Program-made: the position numbers and the translations under genes
The notes under the pieces: model-generated
What the model saw: only the letters and a program-made list of their open reading frames with translations
Told to the model about the DNA's origin: nothing
Database searches by the model: none
Part shown: one piece after another, positions 35,812-44,048 of the stretch
Layout of the letters: each line of letters begins with the position of its first letter
How positions within the stretch are numbered: position 1 is the stretch's first letter
Source of the DNA: Psychrobacter sp. Pi2-1
GTDB lineage: Bacteria > Pseudomonadota > Gammaproteobacteria > Pseudomonadales > Moraxellaceae
Reading direction: 5' to 3'
Length of the DNA: 64,000 nt
NCBI RefSeq assembly: GCF_904846645.1
Contig: NZ_CAJHBO010000007.1
Location: 1 to 64,000 of the forward strand

Positions 35812-36678
35812 CTACAAAGCGTTAATAGGTACTTTCAAATAACGCGTACCATTATCTTCTGTTTCTGGAAAGCGTCCTGCATCGATATTGATTTGTACAG
35901 CAGGAATGATAAGGCGAGGCATATCTAAAGTCGCATCACGGCGCTCACGCATCTGTACAAACTCTGCTTCGTTTATACTGTCTTTGACATGGATATTTTC
36001 TAGTTTTTGTGCGGCTACTGTCGTCGTTGGGCAATGCTGACGACCTTTGCTCGGATAATCATGACACAGATACATGACCGTATCTTCAGGAAGTGCTAGC
36101 AGCTTTTGGATAGACTGATAGAGTGTTTTGGCGTCGCCGCCTGGGAAATCACAGCGTGCTGTACCCACATCAGGCGCAAACAACGTATCGCCGACGAATA
36201 CCACTGTTTTTTCATCATCAGCGGCTAGATAGGCCATATCGGCACGCGTATGACCGGGTACATACATCGCAGTGATAGTAATGTTGCCAAGCTCTAAGGT
36301 CTCGCCTTCGTCTGTCAAAATATCAAACTGGCTGGCATCAGTGCGAAAACTGGTGTCAAAGTTAAAAATTTGCTTAAAGATTTTTTGTACTTCGGTGATA
36401 TGCTGACCAATGACTAACTGTCCACCAAGGCTTTCTTTTACATGAATGGCCGCTGACAAATGATCTGCATGCGCATGGGTTTCAATAATGTACTTAAGCG
36501 TCCAATCTTGCTCACGTACAAACTCAATCACTTCATCGACACTGCTAGTATTGGTTCGGCCTGATTTAGCATCGAAGTTCAATACAGGATCGACAATGGC
36601 GCATAATTTTTGCTCAGTATCAGCAAGTACGTGGGTATAGGTTTCTGTATCGCTGTCTAAAAAAGAATGAACTTGCAT
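35812..36678 (-). CDS. MBL-fold hydrolase, persulfide dioxygenase / Blh-like
   Basis: The metallo-beta-lactamase signature THAHADH (residues 67-73), the GHTRADMAYL segment, FVGDTLFAPDVG and the CHDY histidine place it in the ETHE1/Blh group, which oxidises glutathione persulfide to sulfite. The 288 residues lack an N-terminal DUF442 domain; two separate DUF442 proteins are encoded 2.7 kb away. It is divergent from the BigR-like repressor. Two 13-bp direct repeats lie directly upstream and may be operator sites. Confidence 0.9.
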   Translation of the reverse strand: MQVHSFLDSDTETYTHVLADTEQKLCAIVDPVLNFDAKSGRTNTSSVDEVIEFVREQDWTLKYIIETHAHADHLSAAIHVKESLGGQLVIGQHITEVQKIFKQIFNFDTSFRTDASQFDILTDEGETLELGNITITAMYVPGHTRADMAYLAADDEKTVVFVGDTLFAPDVGTARCDFPGGDAKTLYQSIQKLLALPEDTVMYLCHDYPSKGRQHCPTTTVAAQKLENIHVKDSINEAEFVQMRERRDATLDMPRLIIPAVQINIDAGRFPETEDNGTRYLKVPINAL

Positions 36679-36692
36679 GGCGGCCTCTTTGA

Positions 36693-36720
36693 TTATTTAT
36701 ACATAAGTTATTTATACATA
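36693..36720. promoter_or_regulatory. Two 13-bp direct repeats upstream of the MBL gene
   Basis: TTATTTATACATA occurs at 36693-36705 and again at 36708-36720. The first ten bases recur upstream of the SulP gene (37361-37370). They are candidate regulator half-sites or AT-rich promoter parts. Confidence 0.4.
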
Positions 36721-36954
36721 TTTTGGACATAGGGATTTTTATCTTTAATTAACCCTTAAATATGATATTCAGTCGTATATAATGCGTTCCTACGACTTAT
36801 CTGATGCCACCAATATAACAACCACCATACAATTTATCAATTTATATAATGTAATTAATGATAACTTGCTATGTAGCGTGATATCATTGATAATCAACTA
36901 TATATTGTTCAAAACATCATGACATTTGTTACCATCTAATGTAAGGAATTTGTT

Positions 36955-37344
36955 CTGACTACTTCTATTTCAGCCGAAGGTACACCTACTCGCAGTACCA
37001 CTGACGATGTGTCATCTGATACTGCAGATTTAGTACCTGCCGATCTTGCCAAGCAAATGCAGCAAGCATCGCTACAAGCCAGCCAACTATTAAAGTCGCT
37101 ATCGCACCCCGATCGCCTACTTCTTCTCTGTCAATTGACCCAAGGTGAATATTGTGTCGGTGAGCTGGAGGATTTGGTCGGGGTTGGACAGCCGAGCTTA
37201 TCGCAGCAATTGGGTATATTGCGTAAAGACGAGCTGGTCGCCACACGCCGCGAAGGTAAGCAAATTTACTATAGTATCGCAAGCGAGGATGCGCTAGCTG
37301 TACTCGATCTACTGTATCAACGTTTTTGTGCCAAAACAGAATAA
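36955..37344 (+). CDS. BigR/SqrR-like ArsR-family persulfide-responsive repressor
   Basis: The winged-helix domain (SLSHPDRLLLLCQLTQGEYCVGELEDLV ... GQPSLSQQLGILRKDELVATRREGKQIYYSI) matches BigR. The two cysteines that form the tetrasulfide switch in BigR/SqrR are at residues 59 and 125 (LLLLC and LYQRFC); a third is Cys67. No ATG, GTG or TTG has a ribosome-binding site. AAGGAA lies six bases before a CTG at 36955, and the peptide from there starts TTSISAEGT. The alternative GTG at 37009 has no Shine-Dalgarno. I therefore chose the CTG. The gene is followed at 47 bp by the SulP gene. Confidence 0.85.
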   Translation: MTTSISAEGTPTRSTTDDVSSDTADLVPADLAKQMQQASLQASQLLKSLSHPDRLLLLCQLTQGEYCVGELEDLVGVGQPSLSQQLGILRKDELVATRREGKQIYYSIASEDALAVLDLLYQRFCAKTE

Positions 37345-37390
37345 CGCCGCCCTCGCCTAATTATTTATACTATCTACTGTGGTGATTGAT

Positions 37391-39094
37391 ATGTCCTCTA
37401 TCGTCGCTCGTCTGATTCCAGCTTGGCTGCGTCAATACCAGCTCTCAGCGTTGCCGACTGATCTCGTCGCAGGCATAGTGGTGGGCGTGTTGGTCATACC
37501 GCAGAGCTTAGGTTACGCAGTGCTTGCAGGACTGCCGCCTGTGTATGGCCTATATGCAGCGATCGTACCTGTCCTCGTTTATGCTTGGCTCGGCTCTAGC
37601 AACGTGCAAGCCGTAGGTCCCGTTGCCATTACCGCCATTATGACCGCCAGTGGTCTACTGCCTTATGCTGAGCAAGGTACTGAACAGTATGCACTGATGG
37701 CCAGCCTATTGGCACTGATGGTAGGTGCACTGCTATGGATAGCAGGACGGTTAAAACTTGGCTGGATCATGCAGTTTATCAGTCGCGGCGTGTCCGCAGG
37801 GTTTGTAAGCGGTGCAGCGGTACTTATATTTGTCAGTCAGCTCAAATATCTGACCGACATTCCAGTCACTGGCAATAGTTTGATTGGGTATCTATCTACT
37901 ATGCAGCGCTATGCCAGCCAGCTGCATCCATTGACCTTAGCTATCGGTATTACCGCATTTACGCTATTGGTTGCTAATCGCTATGCAAGTGAGTGGATAT
38001 GGCAGACGTGGCTATCATCGTCATATGCCAAATGGGCAGAGCGCTTATTTCCGCTTATTTTACTTGGCCTTGCTATCGTACTTAGTATGGCACTGCATTG
38101 GAGCACACATGGCGTGGCGACCATCGGTCGTATTCCACAAGGTCTACCAAGCTTTACGTTACCGCATATCTCAGACTTACAAGAAGCACTGAAACTATTG
38201 CCGACAGCAGGATTGATGGCATTAATCGTATTTGTGTCGAGCAGTTCAGTCGCTAGTACCTATGCTCGTTTGCGGGATGAGAGCTTTGATGCCAATCGCG
38301 AGCTGACTGGCCTTGGGCTGGCCAATCTGTCTGGTGGACTGTTCCAAAGTTTTGCGGTTGCAGGAGGTTTTTCGCGTACGGCTATCAATGCCGACTCAGG
38401 CGCTAAGACACCACTTGCAAGTCTCGTCACCGTATTGGTAATGATTGCCGCGCTCATAGCCTTTAGCAATGCGCTTGCTCCACTGCCCTATGCACTACTG
38501 GGCGCAACGATCATGGCCTCCATCATTGGCTTGATAGATATTGCGACGTTGAAATCTGCATGGCAGCGCGATCGCTTAGATGGTGCTAGCTTTTTGGCAG
38601 CGTTCGTCGGTGTGCTTATATTTGGACTAAACACAGGGCTGGTCATTGGTCTCATGGTGTCATTCGCCAGTCTTATCTGGCAATCAAGTAAGCCTCACGT
38701 GGCTATCGTTGGGCAGCTGGGCGGTACAGGACATTTTCGTAATATCAATCGCCATGACGTCGTAACTTTTAACAATTTATTGATGTTGCGTATCGATGAG
38801 AGTTTGTTCTTTGGTAATAGTGAATCTGTACATCGACGCATCCTCAATGCCATGCAGCAATATCCCGCTGCCAATGAAATTATATTGATTATGGCCGCCG
38901 TCAATCACATAGATCTGACCGCCCAAGAAATGCTTAGTACTTTAAATAAAGAGCTTGCGCTGCAAAACAAGCGCTTACACTTTAGCTTTATCAAAGGTCC
39001 TGTGATGGACATCATCGGTCACACCCCATTGATTAGCGAGCTATCAGGGCAAGTCTATCTGAGTACCTTAGATGCTGTCGATGCGTTAAAGTAA
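37391..39094 (+). CDS. SulP-family anion permease
   Basis: SulP proteins carry sulfate, bicarbonate or other anions across the inner membrane. The N-terminal half has 10-14 hydrophobic helices with LVAGIVVGVLVIPQSLGYAVLAGLPPVYGLY and QAVGPVAITAIMTASGL, typical of the sulfate-permease core. The C-terminal STAS domain spans about residues 450-567. The ATG at 37391 follows GGTGAT; a GTG four codons earlier is possible. In a bigR operon it may take up or export sulfite or sulfate, but this is inference. Confidence 0.9.
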   Translation: MSSIVARLIPAWLRQYQLSALPTDLVAGIVVGVLVIPQSLGYAVLAGLPPVYGLYAAIVPVLVYAWLGSSNVQAVGPVAITAIMTASGLLPYAEQGTEQYALMASLLALMVGALLWIAGRLKLGWIMQFISRGVSAGFVSGAAVLIFVSQLKYLTDIPVTGNSLIGYLSTMQRYASQLHPLTLAIGITAFTLLVANRYASEWIWQTWLSSSYAKWAERLFPLILLGLAIVLSMALHWSTHGVATIGRIPQGLPSFTLPHISDLQEALKLLPTAGLMALIVFVSSSSVASTYARLRDESFDANRELTGLGLANLSGGLFQSFAVAGGFSRTAINADSGAKTPLASLVTVLVMIAALIAFSNALAPLPYALLGATIMASIIGLIDIATLKSAWQRDRLDGASFLAAFVGVLIFGLNTGLVIGLMVSFASLIWQSSKPHVAIVGQLGGTGHFRNINRHDVVTFNNLLMLRIDESLFFGNSESVHRRILNAMQQYPAANEIILIMAAVNHIDLTAQEMLSTLNKELALQNKRLHFSFIKGPVMDIIGHTPLISELSGQVYLSTLDAVDALK

Positions 39095-39330
39095 TCTATA
39101 TTTTGCTCATAACAAAGTCGCTGCTACATTAGTTTCACTCAATCTCAATTACTATTGTCGCCTACAACACAATATCGCTACGATAGCGCCTGTGTTATGC
39201 TAGACGCACTAAATAGGGAATCAATTAACCTATAAATCAGCCTAAAAAATGCTGTTTTATAGTCCTTTGATATTCTTAGCCCAACCCTCAATAATAAATA
39301 TACTTTAACAAATATAACTGAACCTATTTT

Positions 39331-39657
39331 ATGACCGATGATTTAACGATTTATAAGCAAATATATCCAAGCCAGTGCGTTAAAATTGCTGAACTTGGCT
39401 ATCGCTCAGTGCTTAATATTCGCCCAGATGCCGAGATTGAGACACAGCCTAATAGCTGCGATTTGGCAACGGCTACTGAACAGGCAAACCTAGCGTATCA
39501 GCATCTGCCGTTTGATGATGAGCGCTTAAGTATGCTGACGGTTGAGCAGTTTGCCGATTTCTATCACTCAATGCCCAAACCTATATTAATGTTTTGCGGT
39601 ACAGGGGCACGTGCCAAGCTACTGTACCAAAGCGCATTGATGCAAGGCCTGTTATAA
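39331..39657 (+). CDS. DUF442 (TIGR01244) phosphatase-like protein, first copy
   Basis: The 108 residues match the DUF442 domain of Blh proteins: YKQIYPSQCVKIAELGYRSVLNIRPDAE at the start and the P-loop MFCGTGARAKLLY near residue 91. The usual CRSGTR loop has become CGTGAR, and the tail is short. It lies 64 bp upstream of the second copy, in the same direction. Its activity may be reduced, although the cysteine and arginine remain. Confidence 0.8.
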   Translation: MTDDLTIYKQIYPSQCVKIAELGYRSVLNIRPDAEIETQPNSCDLATATEQANLAYQHLPFDDERLSMLTVEQFADFYHSMPKPILMFCGTGARAKLLYQSALMQGLL

Positions 39658-39721
39658 CAACCATAGCTCGAACTCACACGTTTTATAAACCCAACAACAC
39701 CAATAAAAAAAAGGAGCTCTT

Positions 39722-40054
39722 ATGAGCCATGAAGTTAGCTTTACCGGACAAATCACGCCTGACCAAGTGCCTATGATTGCCGAAAATGGTTTCAAAACCA
39801 TTATCAATAACCGTCCTGATGGTGAAGAGCCAAATCAGCCAACCAGTGCCGAAATCGAAGCAGCAGCCAAAGAAGCTGGTCTTGCTTATAAAGAGATTTC
39901 TTTTGCAGGTAATGAGCTGAACCAAACTCACGTCGAAACGTTTGCAGATTTCTTTAATCAAGCTGAGCAGCCAATGCTGATTTTCTGCCGCACAGGTAAC
40001 CGCTCAAACGGTATCTATGAAGCCGCTAAGCAAATGGACTTACTAGACGACTAA
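39722..40054 (+). CDS. DUF442 (TIGR01244) phosphatase-like protein, second copy
   Basis: The 110 residues contain SFTGQITPDQVPMIAENGFKTIINNRPDGEEPNQP and the loop IFCRTGNRSNGIYEAAK, closer to the family consensus C-R-T/S-G-x-R-S than the first copy. In Blh proteins this domain is fused to an MBL domain that acts on persulfide. Its separate role is unknown. AAGGAGCTCTT precedes the ATG. A terminator follows, closing the sulfide-type locus. Confidence 0.87.
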   Translation: MSHEVSFTGQITPDQVPMIAENGFKTIINNRPDGEEPNQPTSAEIEAAAKEAGLAYKEISFAGNELNQTHVETFADFFNQAEQPMLIFCRTGNRSNGIYEAAKQMDLLDD

Positions 40055-40088
40055 AGCAGTACAAACTGATTAAACAACTAAAGTATTT

Positions 40089-40115
40089 AGCCCACAGAAT
40101 CTTGTGGGCTTTTTA
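40089..40115 (+). terminator. Terminator after the DUF442 pair
   Basis: AGCCCACA (40089-40096) pairs with TGTGGGCT (40103-40110), loop of 6, followed by TTTTT. Confidence 0.88.
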
Positions 40116-40441
40116 CTGCGCTTATCATTATGCTCAAAGTTGCATTGACTACAAACAGCCCGCTCACTACCTAGTCACTGCCTAATCATTTCCCGATAGC
40201 TTCCAACAACCTCGACCAACCTCGATAGTCACGACAAGTGGGTTACTATACGAGCGTAATACCGCTATTATCATTTGATATGCATGAGCTAGATTAATGG
40301 TTGAGACACCTAAGTAGCTAGACGATTGAATACCTAAACACATGGATTGTGAGCAGCTGCCTGATGACAAGGTTGCCCCGCTGCTATTTACTTTCAAAAA
40401 GCCATCTTGATATGGCATTTTAGTTTTACAAGGAATGTTTG
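40116..40441. other. Non-coding gap before the symporter gene
   Basis: About 325 bp with no supported gene on either strand. It should contain the promoter of the symporter gene; I see no clear operator. Confidence 0.4.
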
Positions 40442-41299
40442 ATGAATAATACCGCGCTAGCATTACTGCCACTAGCCCTTGCCTACATTATGTTCACTCT
40501 AGGAGCAGGGCTAAAACTGAGTGATTTTAAAGTCATTGCCAAATATCCAAAAGCGTTCTTTGTCGGCTTAATCAATCAAGTTGTGTTGGTACCGTTGGTT
40601 GCGCTAGCAGTCGTGCTAGTGACGGCTCCGCCACCAGCGATTGCTTTTGGGATTATGCTGATTAGTTTTTGCCCCGGCGGTGTCACTAGTAACATGCTGA
40701 CCTACTATGCCAAAGGAAATGTCGCGCTCTCTATCGCGTTGACTGGTGTGGTCAGCATACTATCGGTCATTACATTGCCTATCTTAATTACGTTGGCTTT
40801 TGATCATTTTATGAAAGATCAGGCAAACTCTATTAGTGCGATAAAGATTGGCATAGTCATGTTCTTATTGACCACATTGCCCGTATCTCTTGGTATGCTT
40901 GCTCGCCACAAATTTACTGACTTTATGGTACGTCGTAGCAGCCTTCTAAACGGCTTGGCCAGCGTGTTTTTTGTACTAATTGTCTTTGCTGCTATTGCCT
41001 CTAACTGGCAACTACTACAAACACAGTTCACTCAAATTGGTTTAGAGCTTATCTTTATTATTGCTATCCTATTCGCTATTAGCATCTCAATCTCTAGAGT
41101 CCTAAAGCTCAGCTGGTTTGATACTAAAACCATCTCGATAGAAACCAGTATCCAAAATAGTACGACGGCTATTACCTTAGCGCCTATCATCATGGGCGTG
41201 AGCACACTGCCTGTTATTGCTCTGCCTGCTGCTTTGTACGGTGTGCTGATGTATGTCGTTGCGCTGCCTGTTATTTTCCTAATTAAAAACAAGAACTGA
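40442..41299 (+). CDS. Bile acid:sodium symporter family (BASS) protein
   Basis: The 285 residues form about nine hydrophobic helices and carry the BASS signatures: ALAYIMFTLGAGLKLSDFK near the start and MLISFCPGGVTSNMLTYYAKGNVALSIALT in the middle, the sodium-binding crossing. ETSIQNSTTAITLAPIIMG near residue 235 is the second crossing. AAGGA precedes the ATG at 40442. The substrate in bacteria is generally an organic acid, not a bile acid. Confidence 0.9.
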   Translation: MNNTALALLPLALAYIMFTLGAGLKLSDFKVIAKYPKAFFVGLINQVVLVPLVALAVVLVTAPPPAIAFGIMLISFCPGGVTSNMLTYYAKGNVALSIALTGVVSILSVITLPILITLAFDHFMKDQANSISAIKIGIVMFLLTTLPVSLGMLARHKFTDFMVRRSSLLNGLASVFFVLIVFAAIASNWQLLQTQFTQIGLELIFIIAILFAISISISRVLKLSWFDTKTISIETSIQNSTTAITLAPIIMGVSTLPVIALPAALYGVLMYVVALPVIFLIKNKN

Positions 41300-41351
41300 T
41301 TGTAGTAAGTACGAGAAACAAAAAGCGCCCTTCTAAATAATTGCCCGTCTA

Positions 41352-41388
41352 AATAAGCGCCCTTCCAAACATTGGAGGGGCGCTTATT
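41352..41388 (+). terminator. Strong terminator after the symporter gene
   Basis: A 17-bp stem with one G-U pair, 41352-41368 with 41372-41388, contains GCGCCC/GGGCGC and a 3-base loop, flanked by A and T tracts. An imperfect copy of its left arm (AAGCGCCCTTCTAAATAA) lies 30 bp upstream. Confidence 0.85.
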
Positions 41389-41440
41389 TTGTAATAGGAT
41401 CTAAATGATAGAAATATAGCTCGGGTTATAGACTGGTCAA

Positions 41441-41456
41441 TACTCAATATTGAGTA
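41441..41456. promoter_or_regulatory. Perfect 16-bp palindrome upstream of the GST gene
   Basis: TACTCAATATTGAGTA is a perfect inverted repeat 38 bp before the GST start. The position fits an operator near the promoter. The binding protein is unknown. Confidence 0.45.
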
Positions 41457-41494
41457 CATAATAAAATGCTACTGTTATCGCTTAATAGGACTCT

Positions 41495-42256
41495 ATGATG
41501 CAAAAACCGCTATTAATTATTGGTAATAAAAACTACTCGTCTTGGTCGCTACGAGCATGGCTGTTGCTCAAAGCATTCAATGTTGATTTTGATGAGCAAC
41601 TTGTCGAGTTGTTTCATCTATCATCACGTCCAACACTTGAAACACATTCACCCACAGGTAAAGTGCCTATTTTAGTCTATGGTGAAAAAGATAATAAAGT
41701 AACCGTTTGGGACACCTTAGCGATTGCGATGCATGTCAATGAGTACTTTACGGATATTGATATTTGGACAGGTATTGATAAAACTAACGCTGAAAAACGA
41801 AATAATAACCAAAGTAGAATAAATAGTGCCTATTGCCAAAGCATCGTGGCTGAGATGCATTCGGGATTGACAGGTATTCGTAACGAGATGCCGATGAATA
41901 TACGAGCAACGGCTAAGATACAACCAAGTAGTGCTTGCCTAGCAGATATCGCTCGTATCGAAGACATCTTTGCCGATTGTTTAAAAAATCGCTCAGCAGA
42001 CAGTTTCTTATTCGGAGATTTCACAGCAGCTGATGTGTTCTTCGCTCCAGTGGTGCTGCGATTACAGACTTATGCTGATGTGTCCAATATTACTTTGCAG
42101 CGACTTACTAAGCAGTATTGCCAAACCATGCTAAATCATCCACATATACAGGCGTGGCAAAAATCAGCACTGACAGAGACTCGAATTATTGAAGAAGATG
42201 AAGCAGGCGAGATAATATCGATAGCTGGCGTATTGGCGAATAACCATTCATTTTAG
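41495..42256 (+). CDS. Glutathione S-transferase family protein
   Basis: The N-terminal thioredoxin-like domain (LLIIGNKNYSSWSLRAWLLLKAF, then HSPTGKVPIL, then VWDTLAIAMHVNEYF) is that of GSTs, and the C-terminal all-helical domain includes FLFGDFTAADVFFAPVVLR. The NYSSWSLR start is like the YfcF/GstA-type subfamily. The 253-residue length is slightly long for a GST. TAGGA precedes the ATG; two ATGs are adjacent (41495 and 41498). Confidence 0.9.
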   Translation: MMQKPLLIIGNKNYSSWSLRAWLLLKAFNVDFDEQLVELFHLSSRPTLETHSPTGKVPILVYGEKDNKVTVWDTLAIAMHVNEYFTDIDIWTGIDKTNAEKRNNNQSRINSAYCQSIVAEMHSGLTGIRNEMPMNIRATAKIQPSSACLADIARIEDIFADCLKNRSADSFLFGDFTAADVFFAPVVLRLQTYADVSNITLQRLTKQYCQTMLNHPHIQAWQKSALTETRIIEEDEAGEIISIAGVLANNHSF

Positions 42257-42276
42257 GCATAAATAGTATCTTGCAT

Positions 42277-42312
42277 AAAAAAACCACTTCAACTCAGTTA
42301 AAGTGGTTTTTT
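42277..42312. terminator. Bidirectional terminator between GST and agcS
   Basis: AAAAAACCACTT pairs with AAGTGGTTTTTT, with inner AAC/GTT pairing. It lies between convergent genes. Confidence 0.88.
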
Positions 42313-42340
42313 CTTTCATGAGAAATAAAGCCTACAGGTA

Positions 42341-43789
42341 CTACTGTTTTTGGTCTAACGCTTCTTTTACCGCTTTTTTGCCCCATGCGCTCAGATCAAG
42401 GTCCAGCTTCTCATACTCTTGCGCATCGAACAACGGCTCTTTAACCCCTGATTTTAACTGACTTGCAAAGTCGTCAAGTAGACGCTTAGCTCGCGGAAAT
42501 AACATTATCAAGGCCAATAAGTTTGCGAGCGCTAGCACGCCCATCAACGGATCAGCGAAGAAGAACACTGCGGTTGCGGCAGGAGCCACTGCGCCCAAGA
42601 ATAATACCGCAATCACAACAATTCGCAAAATCAGTGTCGCCATATTAATATTCTTTTTGATCAAGAAGTTAATGGCATTTTCACCCATATAATAGTTATA
42701 CATAATAGAGCTTAGGGCAAATAGCAATATCGATATGGTGAGAATATACTGCGCCCAATCCCCAAGCTGGGTCGTTAGCGCCTGCTGTGCCAGTACAATA
42801 CCATCGACTTCAGCACCTGGTTGATACACGCCGCTCAGTAAAATCATAAATGCGGTGGCACTACATACGATTATCGTATCAATAAATACAGATAATGACT
42901 GCGAGATACCTTGACTCACAGGATGAGTGGCGTAAGCGGTGGCGGCAATATTAGGCGCAGAACCTAGACCTGCTTCATTAGAGAATAAACCACGCTTCAT
43001 ACCTTGCTCAATCGCCACACCAATACCACCGCCCACAACAGACTCAATGCCAAAAGCATTTTTGACAATCATTACCATCAGTGCAGGCAGTTCTGTAAAG
43101 TTAAACGCAATAATAATAAGTGCCATACTGATATAGATTAATGCCATAACAGGAATGACAACGTCGGCTACTTTTGCAATGCGCTGAATACCGCCAAAGA
43201 CAATAAATCCGCCCGCAATTACCAGTACCACACCCGTTATCCAGCGGGCAATCCCAAAGCTTTCAAGCGCTGATCCTGCTACCGTGTTGCCCTGGAACGC
43301 CACAAATCCGATAGAAAAAGACAGTAGTAGCGAGATCGCATAGATGACGGCGAGCCAGCGATAGTCTTTACCTAACCCATGTAAAATATACGTCGCAGGG
43401 CCACCGCGAAAGTTACCATCATTATCTCTACGCTTATAAAGCTGCGCTAAGCTACATTCCACAATGCTGGTCATCATGCCAATTAAGGCCACAACCCACA
43501 TCCAGAATACCGCTCCCGGTCCTCCTAAAGATATTGCAACCGCAACGCCAGCAATGTTACCGCCGCCTACACGTCCACCGATAGAAACGAGCAACGCCTG
43601 ACGGGCAGAGATTCCGTCGTCTCCTACCTCATCCGTTTTGAACACACGGAACATACGTTTAAAATATCTAAACTGAGCGAACCTACCTACGATGGTAAAT
43701 AATAAACCAAAGATAATTAGCATAGGCACAAGCGCCCAGCCCCACGTTAGATCCCCGATTAGGGCGAAAAAAGCTTCAATATATTCCAT
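42341..43789 (-). CDS. Alanine/glycine:cation symporter (AgcS) family
   Basis: AgcS transporters import alanine or glycine with sodium or protons. The 482 residues contain about 11 hydrophobic helices and the family signatures GRVGGGNIAGVAVAISLGGPGAVFWMW, ECSLAQLYKRRDNDGNFRGGPATYILHG and EQGMKRGLFSNEAGLGSAPNIAATA. The ATG follows AAGGAAAGTAGGC. There is no glycine riboswitch upstream. Confidence 0.93.
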   Translation of the reverse strand: MEYIEAFFALIGDLTWGWALVPMLIIFGLLFTIVGRFAQFRYFKRMFRVFKTDEVGDDGISARQALLVSIGGRVGGGNIAGVAVAISLGGPGAVFWMWVVALIGMMTSIVECSLAQLYKRRDNDGNFRGGPATYILHGLGKDYRWLAVIYAISLLLSFSIGFVAFQGNTVAGSALESFGIARWITGVVLVIAGGFIVFGGIQRIAKVADVVIPVMALIYISMALIIIAFNFTELPALMVMIVKNAFGIESVVGGGIGVAIEQGMKRGLFSNEAGLGSAPNIAATAYATHPVSQGISQSLSVFIDTIIVCSATAFMILLSGVYQPGAEVDGIVLAQQALTTQLGDWAQYILTISILLFALSSIMYNYYMGENAINFLIKKNINMATLILRIVVIAVLFLGAVAPAATAVFFFADPLMGVLALANLLALIMLFPRAKRLLDDFASQLKSGVKEPLFDAQEYEKLDLDLSAWGKKAVKEALDQKQ

Positions 43790-44001
43790 GCCTACTTTCC
43801 TTATAGTTCATGACGCTATGACAGGTTTTATTGCATACATTATTGCATCAACAACACCAGTTTGTAATGCAAATGTCGAATTTGTAACGTAAATACTGAT
43901 ATTTTCTGAGTGAAGTCGCATTATTAGCTCACGCAAGTGGCTATTTCCTAAATATTAGGATTTGTTCTATAGAGAAGTATTTATGCGACAGCATAAAAAA
44001 A

Positions 44002-44025
44002 CCACCTCAACCGAGGTGGCCTTTT
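44002..44025 (-). terminator. Terminator of ahpF
   Basis: CCACCTC (44002-44008) pairs with GAGGTGG (44013-44019), loop of 4; a U tract follows on the minus strand. Confidence 0.75.
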
Positions 44026-44048
44026 ATACTGAAACTAAACTGAACAGC

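Noticed and set aside
36886-36902. Fur-like sequence upstream of the BigR-like gene
   Set aside because: TTGATAATCAA is a short palindrome but matches only half of the Fur consensus.
43790-43980. Glycine riboswitch upstream of agcS
   Set aside because: None of the conserved aptamer core was visible; the region contains only short repeats such as TTACAAA.
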